Assembly (NCBI GenBank): GCA_012517965.1
Contig: JAAYTZ010000027.1
Coordinates: forward strand, 1-47,339
Origin: Propionibacterium sp.
GTDB taxonomy: Bacteria; Actinomycetota; Actinomycetes; Propionibacteriales; Propionibacteriaceae
Direction of reading: 5' to 3'
DNA length: 47,339 nt
Positions 33,287 through 41,872 of the stretch are shown here, piece after piece; the first letter of the stretch is position 1, and each line of letters opens with the position of its first letter. The notes under the pieces were generated by a model, which saw only the letters and a list, made by a program, of their open reading frames with translations, searched no databases and was not told the origin of the DNA. The position numbers and the translations under genes are program-made.

Positions 33287-34768
33287 CTACGGGCGGAACG
33301 CCGACCCGATGGCGGTCTCGTCCAGCGGCAGGCGTCCCGCCCGGGCGGCGGCGACGAAGGCGGCGTGGTCGGCCTCGGTCTGGTCGGCGTAGCGACGCGC
33401 GTAGGCCGCGAACGCCTCCGCCGCCGCCTGGCCCTTGCCGAGGTAGCCGGAGATCATGGACGCCCCCGAGGTCCGGGCGTGCCCCTTGGCGAGCAGGTGG
33501 CCCACGATGCCGGCGTAGTCCCCGAGCGCCTCGGCGGTGATGGCGTCCAACGGCACGGTGCCCTTCATGTTGCGGAACTGCCGCACGTAGAAGTCGCGGG
33601 CGATGATGTCGCCGTCCCACGCCAGGGAGTGCGCGTCGACGGGGGTGTAGACGGTCGTCCAGCCCAGCAGCGGGTCCGACACCGTCTGCAGGGCCTGCTG
33701 GTACTCGACGACCCGCTGCCCCTGATGCCGGTGGAGGGCCCGCCCGCCGTGCACGTACTTGGCCAGCACCGAGCGTCGTGCCTGCTTGAGTTGCAGGAAC
33801 AGCACGTCGTCGGGCGTCGACCCCTCCAGCAGCACGACGTAGGCCCGCAGGCCGACCGAGCCGACGCCCACCACCTTGTGGGCGATGTCCACCAGCGTGT
33901 AGCCGCCGACGACGCGCCGCCAGTGCGGCTGCAGGGTGTCGAGGTAGTCGTCCAGCGCCTCCGCCACGGCCGCGTGCTCGCCGGCCGGCAGGCGCGTGAT
34001 GAGGGGCGGCTCCTCGACGATGCGGCGTCCGGACCCGGTGTCGGCCGTGAACCGCGGCAGCGCCCGGTCGGAGGTGCGTTTGCGGGCGGTGGCCAGCGCC
34101 CGCTGGATCTCGCTGCGCAACGTCTCGTCGTGCACGTGCCGCTTCAGCCCGGTGACGTCGAGCCGGTTGAACGACCGGCCGAACAGCGGTTTGCGGGCCA
34201 GGTCGTGCATCTCGTCGCGGTAGGCCAGGACGCAGGCCCGCACCGCGTCGCTGCAGGCCTCCTCGCCGTAGCCGTTCTCCCGCCCGGCCACGTGAACGGA
34301 CGCCGTCAGGCGTCGCAGGTCCCACTCCCAGGCGCCGGGGTGGGCCTCGTCGAAGTCGTTGAGGTCGATGACCTGCTCGCCCTCCGGCGACCGGTAGAAC
34401 CCGAAGTTACCGAGGTGGGAGTCACCGCAGACGACGGGCCGGATGCCCGTCGACGGCAGCTGCGCCGAGTCGGACGCCATCACCACCGCCGAGCCGCGCA
34501 GGAAGCCGTACGGCGAGGACGCCATCCGGGCCACCCGGACGCCGAGCAGCTCCTCCACCCGGCCGGCGTGGTTGGCGATCACCAGCTCGACGGGGTCGTC
34601 GCGCCGGTCGGCCGGCGACCAGCGGCCCAGCTCGGCCACGGGCACGTCCTTCCGCAGCCGCCGCCCGAGGCGGAGGCGCTCCTCGCGCGTGGGTGGGGTG
34701 GCGCGCAGCGACTGGAACGGTGCGGCGTCCTGCAGGTCGGTGACGGCGTGATGGAGGCTCGGCGGCAT
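33287..34768 (-). CDS. DUF2252 family protein
   Basis: The 493-residue protein shows the DUF2252 pattern: [61 protein letters not shown], and a closing [11 protein letters not shown] and [13 protein letters not shown]. The GDSHLGNFG and DLNDFDE segments resemble the catalytic and metal loops of aminoglycoside-phosphotransferase-like kinases, so a small-molecule kinase fold is plausible. The substrate is unknown. The ATG at 34768 is divergent from pdxH. It ends convergently with the S9 peptidase gene, only 22 nt apart. Confidence 0.88.
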   Translation of the reverse strand: MPPSLHHAVTDLQDAAPFQSLRATPPTREERLRLGRRLRKDVPVAELGRWSPADRRDDPVELVIANHAGRVEELLGVRVARMASSPYGFLRGSAVVMASDSAQLPSTGIRPVVCGDSHLGNFGFYRSPEGEQVIDLNDFDEAHPGAWEWDLRRLTASVHVAGRENGYGEEACSDAVRACVLAYRDEMHDLARKPLFGRSFNRLDVTGLKRHVHDETLRSEIQRALATARKRTSDRALPRFTADTGSGRRIVEEPPLITRLPAGEHAAVAEALDDYLDTLQPHWRRVVGGYTLVDIAHKVVGVGSVGLRAYVVLLEGSTPDDVLFLQLKQARRSVLAKYVHGGRALHRHQGQRVVEYQQALQTVSDPLLGWTTVYTPVDAHSLAWDGDIIARDFYVRQFRNMKGTVPLDAITAEALGDYAGIVGHLLAKGHARTSGASMISGYLGKGQAAAEAFAAYARRYADQTEADHAAFVAAARAGRLPLDETAIGSAFRP

Positions 34769-34826
34769 GCCCCCATCCTCGTGGCCCGGCGGTTCCCCGA
34801 CAACGGTCGCGGTCGCTGGCGGCGCC

Positions 34827-34832
34827 TACGCT
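34827..34832 (+). promoter_or_regulatory. -10 box TACGCT placed for a leaderless pdxH transcript
   Basis: TACGCT ends 6 nt before the ATG at 34839, and there is no ribosome binding site. Confidence 0.45.
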
Positions 34833-34838
34833 GCTGCC

Positions 34839-35471
34839 ATGGACCTGCGGGGCATGCGCAAGCACTACGACCACGACGAGCTCGACGAGTCGGGGGCGGC
34901 GTCCCAGCCGCTGCAGCAGTTCGAGCGCTGGTTCGCCGACGCGATCCGGGCCGACCTGCCCGAGCCGAACGCGATGACGGTGGCGACGGTGGGGCCGGAC
35001 GGACGCCCCTCCACCCGCGTCGTGCTGGTGAAGGACGTGGACGCCCGCGGCCTGGTGTTCTACACGAACTACAACTCACGCAAGGGCCGGGAGTTGGCGG
35101 GGAACCCGTACGCGGCGGTCCAGTTCCACTGGGTGGAGCAGGAGCGGGTGGTCCGCGTCGAGGGGCGGGTCGAGAAGGTGTCGGCGGCCGAGTCGGACGC
35201 CTACTACGCGGTGCGCCCGCTCGACAGCCGGATCGGCGCGTGGGCGTCCCCGCAGTCGGAGGTGATCTCCTCGCGGGCGGTGCTCCTGGCCAACGCCGCC
35301 AAGGCCGGCGTCCGCTTCGGCCCCAACCCGCCGCGCCCCGACCACTGGGGCGGCTACCGGCTGGTGCCCGACTCCTGGGAGTTCTGGCAGGGCCGCCGGT
35401 CGCGGCTGCACGACCGGCTGCGGTACCGCCTGGTGGGCGGCACCTGGGTGCGGGAGCGGCTCGCCCCCTAG
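34839..35471 (+). CDS. pdxH: Pyridoxamine 5-prime-phosphate oxidase
   Basis: This FMN enzyme oxidises pyridoxine or pyridoxamine 5-prime-phosphate to the cofactor PLP. The 210-residue protein has the full family pattern: [45 protein letters not shown] with the FMN-binding [26 protein letters not shown], and the C-terminal [27 protein letters not shown] signature with the PLP-contacting Arg and His. The transcript looks leaderless. PLP would serve the aminotransferases encoded elsewhere in the window, but no operon link is seen. Confidence 0.96.
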   Translation: MDLRGMRKHYDHDELDESGAASQPLQQFERWFADAIRADLPEPNAMTVATVGPDGRPSTRVVLVKDVDARGLVFYTNYNSRKGRELAGNPYAAVQFHWVEQERVVRVEGRVEKVSAAESDAYYAVRPLDSRIGAWASPQSEVISSRAVLLANAAKAGVRFGPNPPRPDHWGGYRLVPDSWEFWQGRRSRLHDRLRYRLVGGTWVRERLAP

Positions 35472-35491
35472 GAGTGTCGGGGGCGGCTGGC

Positions 35492-35497
35492 TAAGTT
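35492..35497 (+). promoter_or_regulatory. -10 box TAAGTT placed for a leaderless transcript
   Basis: TAAGTT ends 7 nt before the GTG at 35505 with no ribosome binding site, supporting that GTG over the TTG at 35496. Confidence 0.4.
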
Positions 35498-35504
35498 GGG
35501 TGCC

Positions 35505-35933
35505 GTGCCTATCACCACGCTCGAAGAGACCACGTCCCAGAAGCGGCTCCGCATCTTCGCCGCGATCGCCGCGGCGATCGCGACCCTGCAGACCGTCGTG
35601 GCGATCACCATGATCGCCCTGCACGGCGAGTTCCTGGTGCGGCTGCACGAGGGGCTCGGCTACCTGTACGTGGCCGCCGCCGTCGTCACCGTGGTCCCCG
35701 CGGTCGTGTGGGGACGCCTCAGTCACAAGCCGGGTCTCATCGGGCACGCCGCCGGCCTGGCGGTCGCGGGGGTCGTCCAGTTGCTGCTGGGGCTGTTCCA
35801 GGCCGGAGGCGTCCTCGGCTACGTGCACATGGCGCTGGGCCTGCTGATCATGGTCGGCGCCATCGCGCTCTACGTGCTCGCGAAGAAGCGGCCGATCATC
35901 GTCACGAACCTCGACGGGACGCCGCGGGCCTGA
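35505..35933 (+). CDS. Unknown four-helix membrane protein
   Basis: The 142-residue protein has a short charged N-terminus and four membrane helices, around residues 17-39, 50-68, 78-98 and 104-122 by eye. It has a basic C-terminal tail (AKKRPIIVTNLDG). His residues sit at helix ends (LHEGLGY, YVHMALGL), an arrangement seen in small haem- or metal-related membrane proteins, but I cannot assign a family. GTG at 35505 was preferred because a -10-like box lies just upstream. Confidence 0.7.
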   Translation: MPITTLEETTSQKRLRIFAAIAAAIATLQTVVAITMIALHGEFLVRLHEGLGYLYVAAAVVTVVPAVVWGRLSHKPGLIGHAAGLAVAGVVQLLLGLFQAGGVLGYVHMALGLLIMVGAIALYVLAKKRPIIVTNLDGTPRA

Positions 35934-35942
35934 GCGCCGGTC

Positions 35943-37025
35943 TCACCAGTCCTGCGCCTGGCGGCCCGCGGAGTGCAGCCCGGGCCGGGCGAGGGGCTTG
36001 CCGCTGTTCCACACCGGCTTCCGGGTGTGCGCGAGCACCGTGGGCAGGTCGAGGCCGAGGATCGTGCAGAAGATCGCCATGCGCACCATCAGGCCGTTGT
36101 CGGTCTGGTGGAAGATCGCCAGGCCCGGCAGGTCGTCGACGTCCGGCATCAGGTCGAAGCTGCCCGGCCGCGAGTCGCGCGGCAGCGGGTGCATGATGAT
36201 CAGGTCGTCGGACGCCCACTCCTGGACCATCCGCTTGTCCAGCAGCACCGCCGCCTCGATCGACTGGGCCACCTTCTCGTCGGTGATCCGCTCCCGCTGC
36301 ACCCGGGTGGCGTAGACGGCGTCCGCGCCCTTGAGGGCGTCCTGGACCGACTCGCAGACCAGCAGCCGGTGCGCGTCGTCGCGGTCGAAGAACTCGCGGG
36401 GGAGTTCGAGCGACGACGGCGAGTACAGGCGGAACCGGACGCCCTTCCACAGCCGCAGTAGGTCGATGAGTGAGTGCACGGTGCGGCCGTAACGCAGATC
36501 GCCGATGATGGCGACGGTCGACCCCTCGACGGTGCGGCCGCGGGCCCCCAGCTCGCGGGTCAGGGTGTAGACGTCCAGCAGCGCCTGCGTGGGGTGCTCG
36601 CCGGCCCCGTCGCCGCCGTTGACCACTGGCACCAGGGAGGCGTCCGCCAGCTCCGCCACCGATCCCTTGTCGGGGTGGCGCATGACGATGACGTCCGAGT
36701 AGCCCGAGATCACCCGCGCCGTGTCGTGGATGCTCTCGCCCTTCGCCATTGACGAGAACGTGAAGCCCGTCGTGGTGAGCACGGTGCCGCCGAGCCGCGC
36801 CCAGGCCGACTCGAACGACAACCGGGTGCGGGTCGACGGCTCGAAGAACAGGCTCGACAGGACGGCGCCCTGGAGCACGTCGCAGGTCAGCTCGCTGCGA
36901 CCCAGCGGGCGCAGGCCGTCCGCCAGTTCGAACAATGCGAGGACGGACGAACGGTCGAACTGGGTGGTGGAGAGCAGGTCGGCCTGCGGGCCGAACGGCC
37001 GGGCGGCGGAGGGCGTGGGATTCAT
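35943..37025 (-). CDS. pyrB: Aspartate carbamoyltransferase
   Basis: It joins carbamoyl phosphate and aspartate in pyrimidine synthesis. The 360-residue protein has the carbamoyl-phosphate loop SLFFEPSTRTRLSFE, NGGDGAGEHPTQALLD with the catalytic His and Gln, IGDLRYGRTVHSL, and IIMHPLPRDS in the aspartate domain. It is about 50 residues longer than standard catalytic chains, with a 15-20 residue N-terminal and a 30-residue C-terminal extension. It is not followed by pyrC, pyrI, carA or other pyr genes, so it stands outside a pyrimidine operon. The ATG at 37025 follows AAGGAG. The motif set favours aspartate over ornithine carbamoyltransferase. Confidence 0.9.
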   Translation of the reverse strand: MNPTPSAARPFGPQADLLSTTQFDRSSVLALFELADGLRPLGRSELTCDVLQGAVLSSLFFEPSTRTRLSFESAWARLGGTVLTTTGFTFSSMAKGESIHDTARVISGYSDVIVMRHPDKGSVAELADASLVPVVNGGDGAGEHPTQALLDVYTLTRELGARGRTVEGSTVAIIGDLRYGRTVHSLIDLLRLWKGVRFRLYSPSSLELPREFFDRDDAHRLLVCESVQDALKGADAVYATRVQRERITDEKVAQSIEAAVLLDKRMVQEWASDDLIIMHPLPRDSRPGSFDLMPDVDDLPGLAIFHQTDNGLMVRMAIFCTILGLDLPTVLAHTRKPVWNSGKPLARPGLHSAGRQAQDW

Positions 37026-37152
37026 GGAAAAAGGCTCCTTCTGCGCCCGGCGTCATCGTCCCGGGGCCGGGCCGGGGGCCAGTCTAACCCCAGGTCCGGG
37101 CGGGCACGTCCCGGCGTCCGGGACCGGCCGGCCGGCGCGCCGGGTGCGCCCG

Positions 37153-37158
37153 TAGCCT
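37153..37158 (+). promoter_or_regulatory. -10 box TAGCCT placed for a leaderless transcript
   Basis: TAGCCT ends 6 nt before the GTG at 37165 and there is no ribosome binding site. Confidence 0.45.
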
Positions 37159-37164
37159 CGACGG

Positions 37165-38064
37165 GTGCTGACCGCCCTGACGAACGTCATCCTGCCCGTC
37201 GTGCTGGTGGCGGTGTTGGGGGCCGTGCTGGGGCGCCGGTTCACCCTCGACCAGGCCAGCCTCAACAAGGTGCAGCTCTACGGCCTGGTGCCGGCGCTGG
37301 CGTTCTCGTCGCTGATGAAGACGACGGCGCCGCTGGGGGACATCGTCCACCTCGGGGTCGCGTACGTGCTGGCCAGCGTGGCCATCGGCGTCCTGGCGTG
37401 GCTGGCGGGGATCGGGCTGCCGCGACCGTCGCGGGGGAGCGTCGTCGCGAGCTCGGTCATCGGCAACAACGGGAACTTCGGCCTCCCGATCGCGCTGCTG
37501 GCGCTCGGCCAGCCCGGCCTGGACGCGGCGGTGCTGATCTTCATCTTCTCCCTCGTCGTGATGTGGACGGTCGGGCCGGCCGCGCTCGGCTCGCACGGCG
37601 GGCTGCGGGGGGCGGCGCTGGCCGTGCTGCGGATGCCGACGATCTGGGCGGTGCTGGTGGCCGGCCTGCTGCGGGCCACGCACCTGACTCCGCCCGCGGC
37701 GGTCCTGGCCGCGGTCGACATCGCGGGGGCCGGAGCGGTGCCGATGGTGCTGCTGAGCCTCGGCATCCAACTGGGCCGGATGGGGCGGCTGCACCTGACC
37801 CGCCCGGTGCTCACGGCGTCCATCCTGCGGGTACTGGTGCTGCCGCTGGTGGCCTGGGGGGTGGGGCTGGCCGTGGGGCTGCGCGGCCTGCCGCTGCAGA
37901 GCCTGGTGCTGGCCTGCGCGATGCCCACCGCGGTGAACGTGATGATGATCGCGATGGAGTACGACGCGGACGCCGAGGCCGTCGCCTCCACCGTGGCCCT
38001 GACGACGCTGGCGAGCGTGCTCACCGTGGCCGTCGTGGTCGCCAACCTGCCGCTGTTCGCCTGA
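37165..38064 (+). CDS. AEC (auxin efflux carrier) family transporter
   Basis: The 299-residue protein has about ten helices in two five-helix halves, with the AEC signatures VIGNNGNFGLPIALLALG in helix 4 and ACAMPTAVNVMMIAMEY in helix 9, where the crossing of unwound helices binds substrate. Bacterial members carry malate, malonate or other organic acids. The substrate cannot be read here. The start is a GTG at 37165 with a -10 box 6 nt upstream. Confidence 0.88.
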   Translation: MLTALTNVILPVVLVAVLGAVLGRRFTLDQASLNKVQLYGLVPALAFSSLMKTTAPLGDIVHLGVAYVLASVAIGVLAWLAGIGLPRPSRGSVVASSVIGNNGNFGLPIALLALGQPGLDAAVLIFIFSLVVMWTVGPAALGSHGGLRGAALAVLRMPTIWAVLVAGLLRATHLTPPAAVLAAVDIAGAGAVPMVLLSLGIQLGRMGRLHLTRPVLTASILRVLVLPLVAWGVGLAVGLRGLPLQSLVLACAMPTAVNVMMIAMEYDADAEAVASTVALTTLASVLTVAVVVANLPLFA

Positions 38065-38122
38065 CCGGGGCCGCCCCGGCGGGCGCGGGTGGACGCCCCC
38101 GGGGCCCCGCCGCCCGGCTTTG

Positions 38123-38128
38123 TAGCAT
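38123..38128 (+). promoter_or_regulatory. Possible -10 box TAGCAT for the FHA-ABC exporter gene
   Basis: TAGCAT lies about 70 nt before the ATG at 38198, and AGGAAGG follows at 38186-38192. Confidence 0.35.
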
Positions 38129-38197
38129 GACGGCGGGCCGAGCGCCCACGGGGGGAGTCGCTGCGGCGCGCCCTCCTCCACCCACAGGAAGGCGGCC

Positions 38198-40810
38198 ATG
38201 ATCACGCTCGAGATCGAGGGACGTCGCATCACCCCCGACCCCGCGCAGCCGTTCGTCGTCGGCCGCGCCCCGGACGCCTCGGTCACGGTCGCGTCGCCCA
38301 CGGTCTCGCGGCAGCACCTGCAGGTCCTGTTCGACGGCGCCCGCTGGTGGGGCCGCGACCTCAACACCCTCAACGGGACGCTCGTGGCCGGCAGCCGCGT
38401 GCCGGCCGGCCACGCCTTCCCCCTGCGTCCCGGCATGGACCTGGTGCTCGGCGCCGCGGCGGACGGGGTGCGCGTCGGCGTCCTGGCCTCGCCCGCCTCC
38501 CCCGCCTCGCCGGAGGGCGCCGACCCGGCCGCGGGGCTCACCGTCAACCTGGCGGCGGTCACGGTCGTGCGCGAGCACGCCCCGGACGCCGACGGTGCGC
38601 CCCGCACCACCACCCGCGGCTTCGTCCCGCGGAACGACGTGCTCACGATCGGGCGCGGCCCGGGGAACTCGATCGTCGTCCATGACCCGCTGGTGAGCGT
38701 GCTGCACGCCCGGCTGACCCGGCTCGGGCCGGGCCGGCTGCGGGTCGAGGACCTGGGGTCGACGAACGGCACGTTCGTCAACGGCGTCCGGGTCCGGACC
38801 CACGACCTGGTCGCCGGGGACGTGCTGACGGTCGGGAAGATGTTCCTGCGCGTCACGCACGACGGGCTGCAGCGCATCGCGCAGGGCGGGGCGGGGGCGT
38901 CCCCGGGGGCTCCGGCGCGGACCCAGCCGCCGGCGCTCAGCGTGTCGGCCGTCACGTTCACGGTCCCCACCAACCGGGCCGAGCGCGACAAGGGCGCCGA
39001 CAAGCGCAAACGGCTGCTCGACCGGGTCACCTTCCACGTGCCGCCGCGGTCGCTGCTGGCGGTGATCGGGCCGTCGGGGGCCGGCAAGTCCACGATGCTG
39101 AAGTCGATGACCGGCGCGCTGCGCCCCGACGAGGGGCAGGTGCTGTTCAACGGGCTCGACATGGCGGTGTTCGCCGACTCGCTGGCGCACCGGGTGGGCA
39201 TGGTGCCGCAGGACGACGTCGTCCACCTGGAGCTGACCGCCCGCCAGGCGCTGGCCTACGCGGCGCGGCTGCGGTTCCCCGACGACACGACCGCGGCCGA
39301 GCGGGCGGCCGCCGTCGAGTGGGCCATCCGCGAGCTGGGGCTGACCCAGCACGCCGACACGCGCATCAAGCAGCTGTCGGGCGGCCAGCGCAAGCGGGTC
39401 AGCACCGCGATGGAGCTGCTGACCAAGCCCGACCTGCTGTTCCTCGACGAGCCGACCTCCGGGCTCGACCCCAATCTCGACCGCGAGGTCATGGAGTTGC
39501 TGCGCGATCTCGCCCACGGCAGCGCCCAGAGCCCCGAGGGGCGCACGGTCGTCGTCATCACCCACTCGACGGCCAACCTGGACAAGGCCGACAACGTGCT
39601 GCTGCTCGCGCCCGGCGGCAAGGTGGCCTACTTCGGGCCGCCGTCGGGGCTGCAGGACTTCTTCGCCGGCCCGCTGCGCGGCGACCGCACGTTCGCCAGC
39701 ATCTACGAGCTCATCTCCCGGCAGCCGGACGCCGCCCAGGCGGCCTTCGCCGGCACCCGGCTCGCCCAGCATCCGTTCCCCTACCAGCGCCAGCTTCCCG
39801 GCGGGCTGGCCGGTGCCGGCGCCCCCCGCAAGCGGCTGCTGCCGCAGACGCTGACGCTGCTGAGCCGCCAGGCCCGGTTGCTGGTGGCCGACCGTTCACT
39901 GCTGGTCTTCACGGCGGTGCTGCCCGTGGTGATGGGGCTGCTCACGCTGGCGGTCGGCGCGCCGGAGGGCTTCGGGCCGGCCGCCGAGATGAAGCGCGTC
40001 GGCTACCCGCGCATCCTGCTGGTGGTGCTGGTGTTCGGCGCGGTGCTGATGGGCATGGTGCCGGCGGTGCGGCAACTCGTCGGGGAGCGTCCCATCTACC
40101 GGCGCGAGGCTGGCATCGGCCTGCGGCCGGGCGCCTATCTCACCTCGAAGGTGCTGTTGCTCGGGGTGGTGAGCCTGATCCAGTCGGTGCTGCTGGTCGC
40201 CGTGGCGTTGGCGGTCAACCCGCACCCGGAGACCGGAGTGTTCGGGCCGCTGGCCGCCGAGCTCACGATCGTCGTGTTCGCGGTGGCCTGGGTGTCGGCG
40301 TCGCTGGGGTTGCTGCTGTCGGCGGCGGTGTCGACGTCCGAGCAGGTCATGCCGCTGATGGTGGTCGTGCTGATGCTGCAGCTCGTGCTCTGCGGCGGGG
40401 TGTTCAGCGTGTCCGCCCCCGGGATCAACCAGGCGTCGTGGCTGGTGCCGTCGCGGTGGGGGTTCGCGCTGGGGGCGGGGTCGCTCGATCTCAACGTCAG
40501 CGTCGTCTGCCAGCAGCAGCGGCTGGCGAAGGCGAAGGAGGACGCGGAGGTCAACCGGCAGGCCCGGGAGGCCACCGACCGGGCGAACGCCGAGGCGGCC
40601 GACTCCGCGCGGGCGCGCGGCCTCCCCGCACCGGCGCCCCGCGAGCCCGAGGTGCGCGCCACGGTGGTCGACTGCGCCGCGATCGAGGACGCCGACCCGC
40701 TCTGGGCTGCCACGCCGGAGGTCTGGCTGCGCAACCTGGGCGTGCTGGCCCTGTTCTTCGTGGCGAGCAACGCCGGCACCCACGCGGTGCTGCGGCGTCA
40801 GGCCCGCTAG
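38198..40810 (+). CDS. Two-FHA-domain ABC exporter (Rv1747-like)
   Basis: The 870-residue protein fuses regulation, ATPase and channel. FHA domain 1 (about 18-75, FVVGRAPDASVTV, SRQH, LNGT) and FHA domain 2 (about 145-220, LTIGRGPGNSIVV, SVLHARL, STNGTFVNG) bind phosphothreonine. The ABC domain (about 245-480) has Walker A GPSGAGKS at 291, LSGGQRKRVS and LLFLDEPTSGLDP. An ABC-2 domain of about six helices follows (from about 560). A hydrophilic, helix-forming insert of about 65 residues (near 770-835, KEDAEVNRQAREATDRAN) interrupts the last helices. Mycobacterial Rv1747 has the same order and is controlled by a Ser/Thr kinase. The kinase is not in this window. Confidence 0.93.
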   Translation: MITLEIEGRRITPDPAQPFVVGRAPDASVTVASPTVSRQHLQVLFDGARWWGRDLNTLNGTLVAGSRVPAGHAFPLRPGMDLVLGAAADGVRVGVLASPASPASPEGADPAAGLTVNLAAVTVVREHAPDADGAPRTTTRGFVPRNDVLTIGRGPGNSIVVHDPLVSVLHARLTRLGPGRLRVEDLGSTNGTFVNGVRVRTHDLVAGDVLTVGKMFLRVTHDGLQRIAQGGAGASPGAPARTQPPALSVSAVTFTVPTNRAERDKGADKRKRLLDRVTFHVPPRSLLAVIGPSGAGKSTMLKSMTGALRPDEGQVLFNGLDMAVFADSLAHRVGMVPQDDVVHLELTARQALAYAARLRFPDDTTAAERAAAVEWAIRELGLTQHADTRIKQLSGGQRKRVSTAMELLTKPDLLFLDEPTSGLDPNLDREVMELLRDLAHGSAQSPEGRTVVVITHSTANLDKADNVLLLAPGGKVAYFGPPSGLQDFFAGPLRGDRTFASIYELISRQPDAAQAAFAGTRLAQHPFPYQRQLPGGLAGAGAPRKRLLPQTLTLLSRQARLLVADRSLLVFTAVLPVVMGLLTLAVGAPEGFGPAAEMKRVGYPRILLVVLVFGAVLMGMVPAVRQLVGERPIYRREAGIGLRPGAYLTSKVLLLGVVSLIQSVLLVAVALAVNPHPETGVFGPLAAELTIVVFAVAWVSASLGLLLSAAVSTSEQVMPLMVVVLMLQLVLCGGVFSVSAPGINQASWLVPSRWGFALGAGSLDLNVSVVCQQQRLAKAKEDAEVNRQAREATDRANAEAADSARARGLPAPAPREPEVRATVVDCAAIEDADPLWAATPEVWLRNLGVLALFFVASNAGTHAVLRRQAR

Positions 40811-40817
40811 GCCGAAC

Positions 40818-41708
40818 TCAGGCCGTCCGCCTCGACCGGCCGGCGCGCTGGGCGAGCAGGGCCTGCACCTCCGCGACGAACGCGTCGGGGTGCCCGAACA
40901 CCCGGGCCGCCGTGAACCGGTGCACCGCCCAGCCGGCGAGCGCCAGGGCGACGTCGCGTGTTCGGTCGGCCTCGAACTCGGCCCTGCCGGAGTGGAACGC
41001 GTAGCCGTCGATCTCCAGGGCGAGCTGGAGCCGTGGGAAGGCGATGTCGAGCCGCACCCAGCCGCCGGGCAGGCGGACCGGGTGGTTGGTGTGCCAGCCG
41101 GCGATCCGCGCCCGGTGGAGGAGCCGGTGGGCTTCGCGCTCGGCCTCGGACCACGGTTCGTCACGCGATTCGAGGAGCAGTCGCCGGATGGTGGCGTTGC
41201 CCGGCCGGTTGGGGGCCGCGCGGAAGGCGGCCCACAGCGTCGGCAACGCGATGCCCGCGCGCAGCGCCGCGTCGATCGGGCGACCGCCCTGCGTGTGCGA
41301 CAGGTCCAGGGCGGTCAACGCCGGGCAGGTCACCCGGATCCCGTCCACCAGCTCGACGAGCTCCGGAGCGAGGCGCCGGTCGTAGGTGCGGAAGGTGCTG
41401 TCGTCGAGGCGGAGCCGACGTGAGAGCGCGGTGACCCGTTGCGGCTCGCGCGCCTTGTCGAAGCCCAGGAGCCAGGCCGCAGCCTCTCCCATGATCACGG
41501 CATCCGGGTCGGCGAGTTGCAGGGCGCCGCAACGCAACCGGCAGTCGAGGTGGCCGGTCGGGGCGTAGATCCCGAGCAGGACGCGCTGCAACTCGCCGCG
41601 GCGCACCGCCCCCGCCACCCTGCCGCGCAGCGGCGAGCCGCGGTGCAGCGCGATCAGGCCGCCGCCTTGGGCGAGCGCGAGCACGAGTTCTTCGTTCACG
41701 CCCGTCAT
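40818..41708 (-). CDS. DUF559 protein with an AbiEi-like N-terminus
   Basis: The 296-residue product has an N-terminal region resembling the AbiEi-type winged helix group (LIALHRGSPLRGRVAGAVRRGELQRVLLGIY, ALSRRLRL, TCPALTALDLS). A C-terminal DUF559 domain has the Vsr/PD-(D/E)xK-like core LALEIDGYAFHSGRAEFEADRTRD followed by VHRFTAARVF. These domains are very common in actinobacterial genomes as single genes, and their function is unproven. The ATG at 41708 was chosen. A GTG at 41738 adds ten residues. No toxin partner is adjacent. The upstream gap holds an unusual 14-bp inverted repeat. Confidence 0.75.
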   Translation of the reverse strand: MTGVNEELVLALAQGGGLIALHRGSPLRGRVAGAVRRGELQRVLLGIYAPTGHLDCRLRCGALQLADPDAVIMGEAAAWLLGFDKAREPQRVTALSRRLRLDDSTFRTYDRRLAPELVELVDGIRVTCPALTALDLSHTQGGRPIDAALRAGIALPTLWAAFRAAPNRPGNATIRRLLLESRDEPWSEAEREAHRLLHRARIAGWHTNHPVRLPGGWVRLDIAFPRLQLALEIDGYAFHSGRAEFEADRTRDVALALAGWAVHRFTAARVFGHPDAFVAEVQALLAQRAGRSRRTA

Positions 41709-41775
41709 AGATAGGTCTCGGCGACGGCTGGGCGTCACGATCCACAGGGGCTTTACGGACGCGAACCTGCACGAA

Positions 41776-41833
41776 CCACGGACGGTGTGAATGAGACACG
41801 TTCAAATGAGGCCTTTTCGCACACCGTCCGTGG
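41776..41833. repeat. Perfect 14-bp inverted repeat enclosing a 30-bp AT-richer core
   Basis: CCACGGACGGTGTG (41776-41789) and CACACCGTCCGTGG (41820-41833) are exact reverse complements across 30 bp. The core has two AATGAG copies and TTTTCG and is much less GC-rich than its surroundings. It lies between the ilvD stop (41873) and the DUF559 start (41708), so it could be an ilvD terminator, an operator, or a miniature mobile element. Confidence 0.8.
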
Positions 41834-41872
41834 CTGATCCATCAACGACCCTCTTGCCTACCAAAGGCGGAC

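Noticed and set aside
40818-41833. DUF559/AbiEi-like gene as half of a toxin-antitoxin pair
   Set aside because: No AbiEii-like or other toxin gene is adjacent. The neighbours are ilvD and the ABC exporter.
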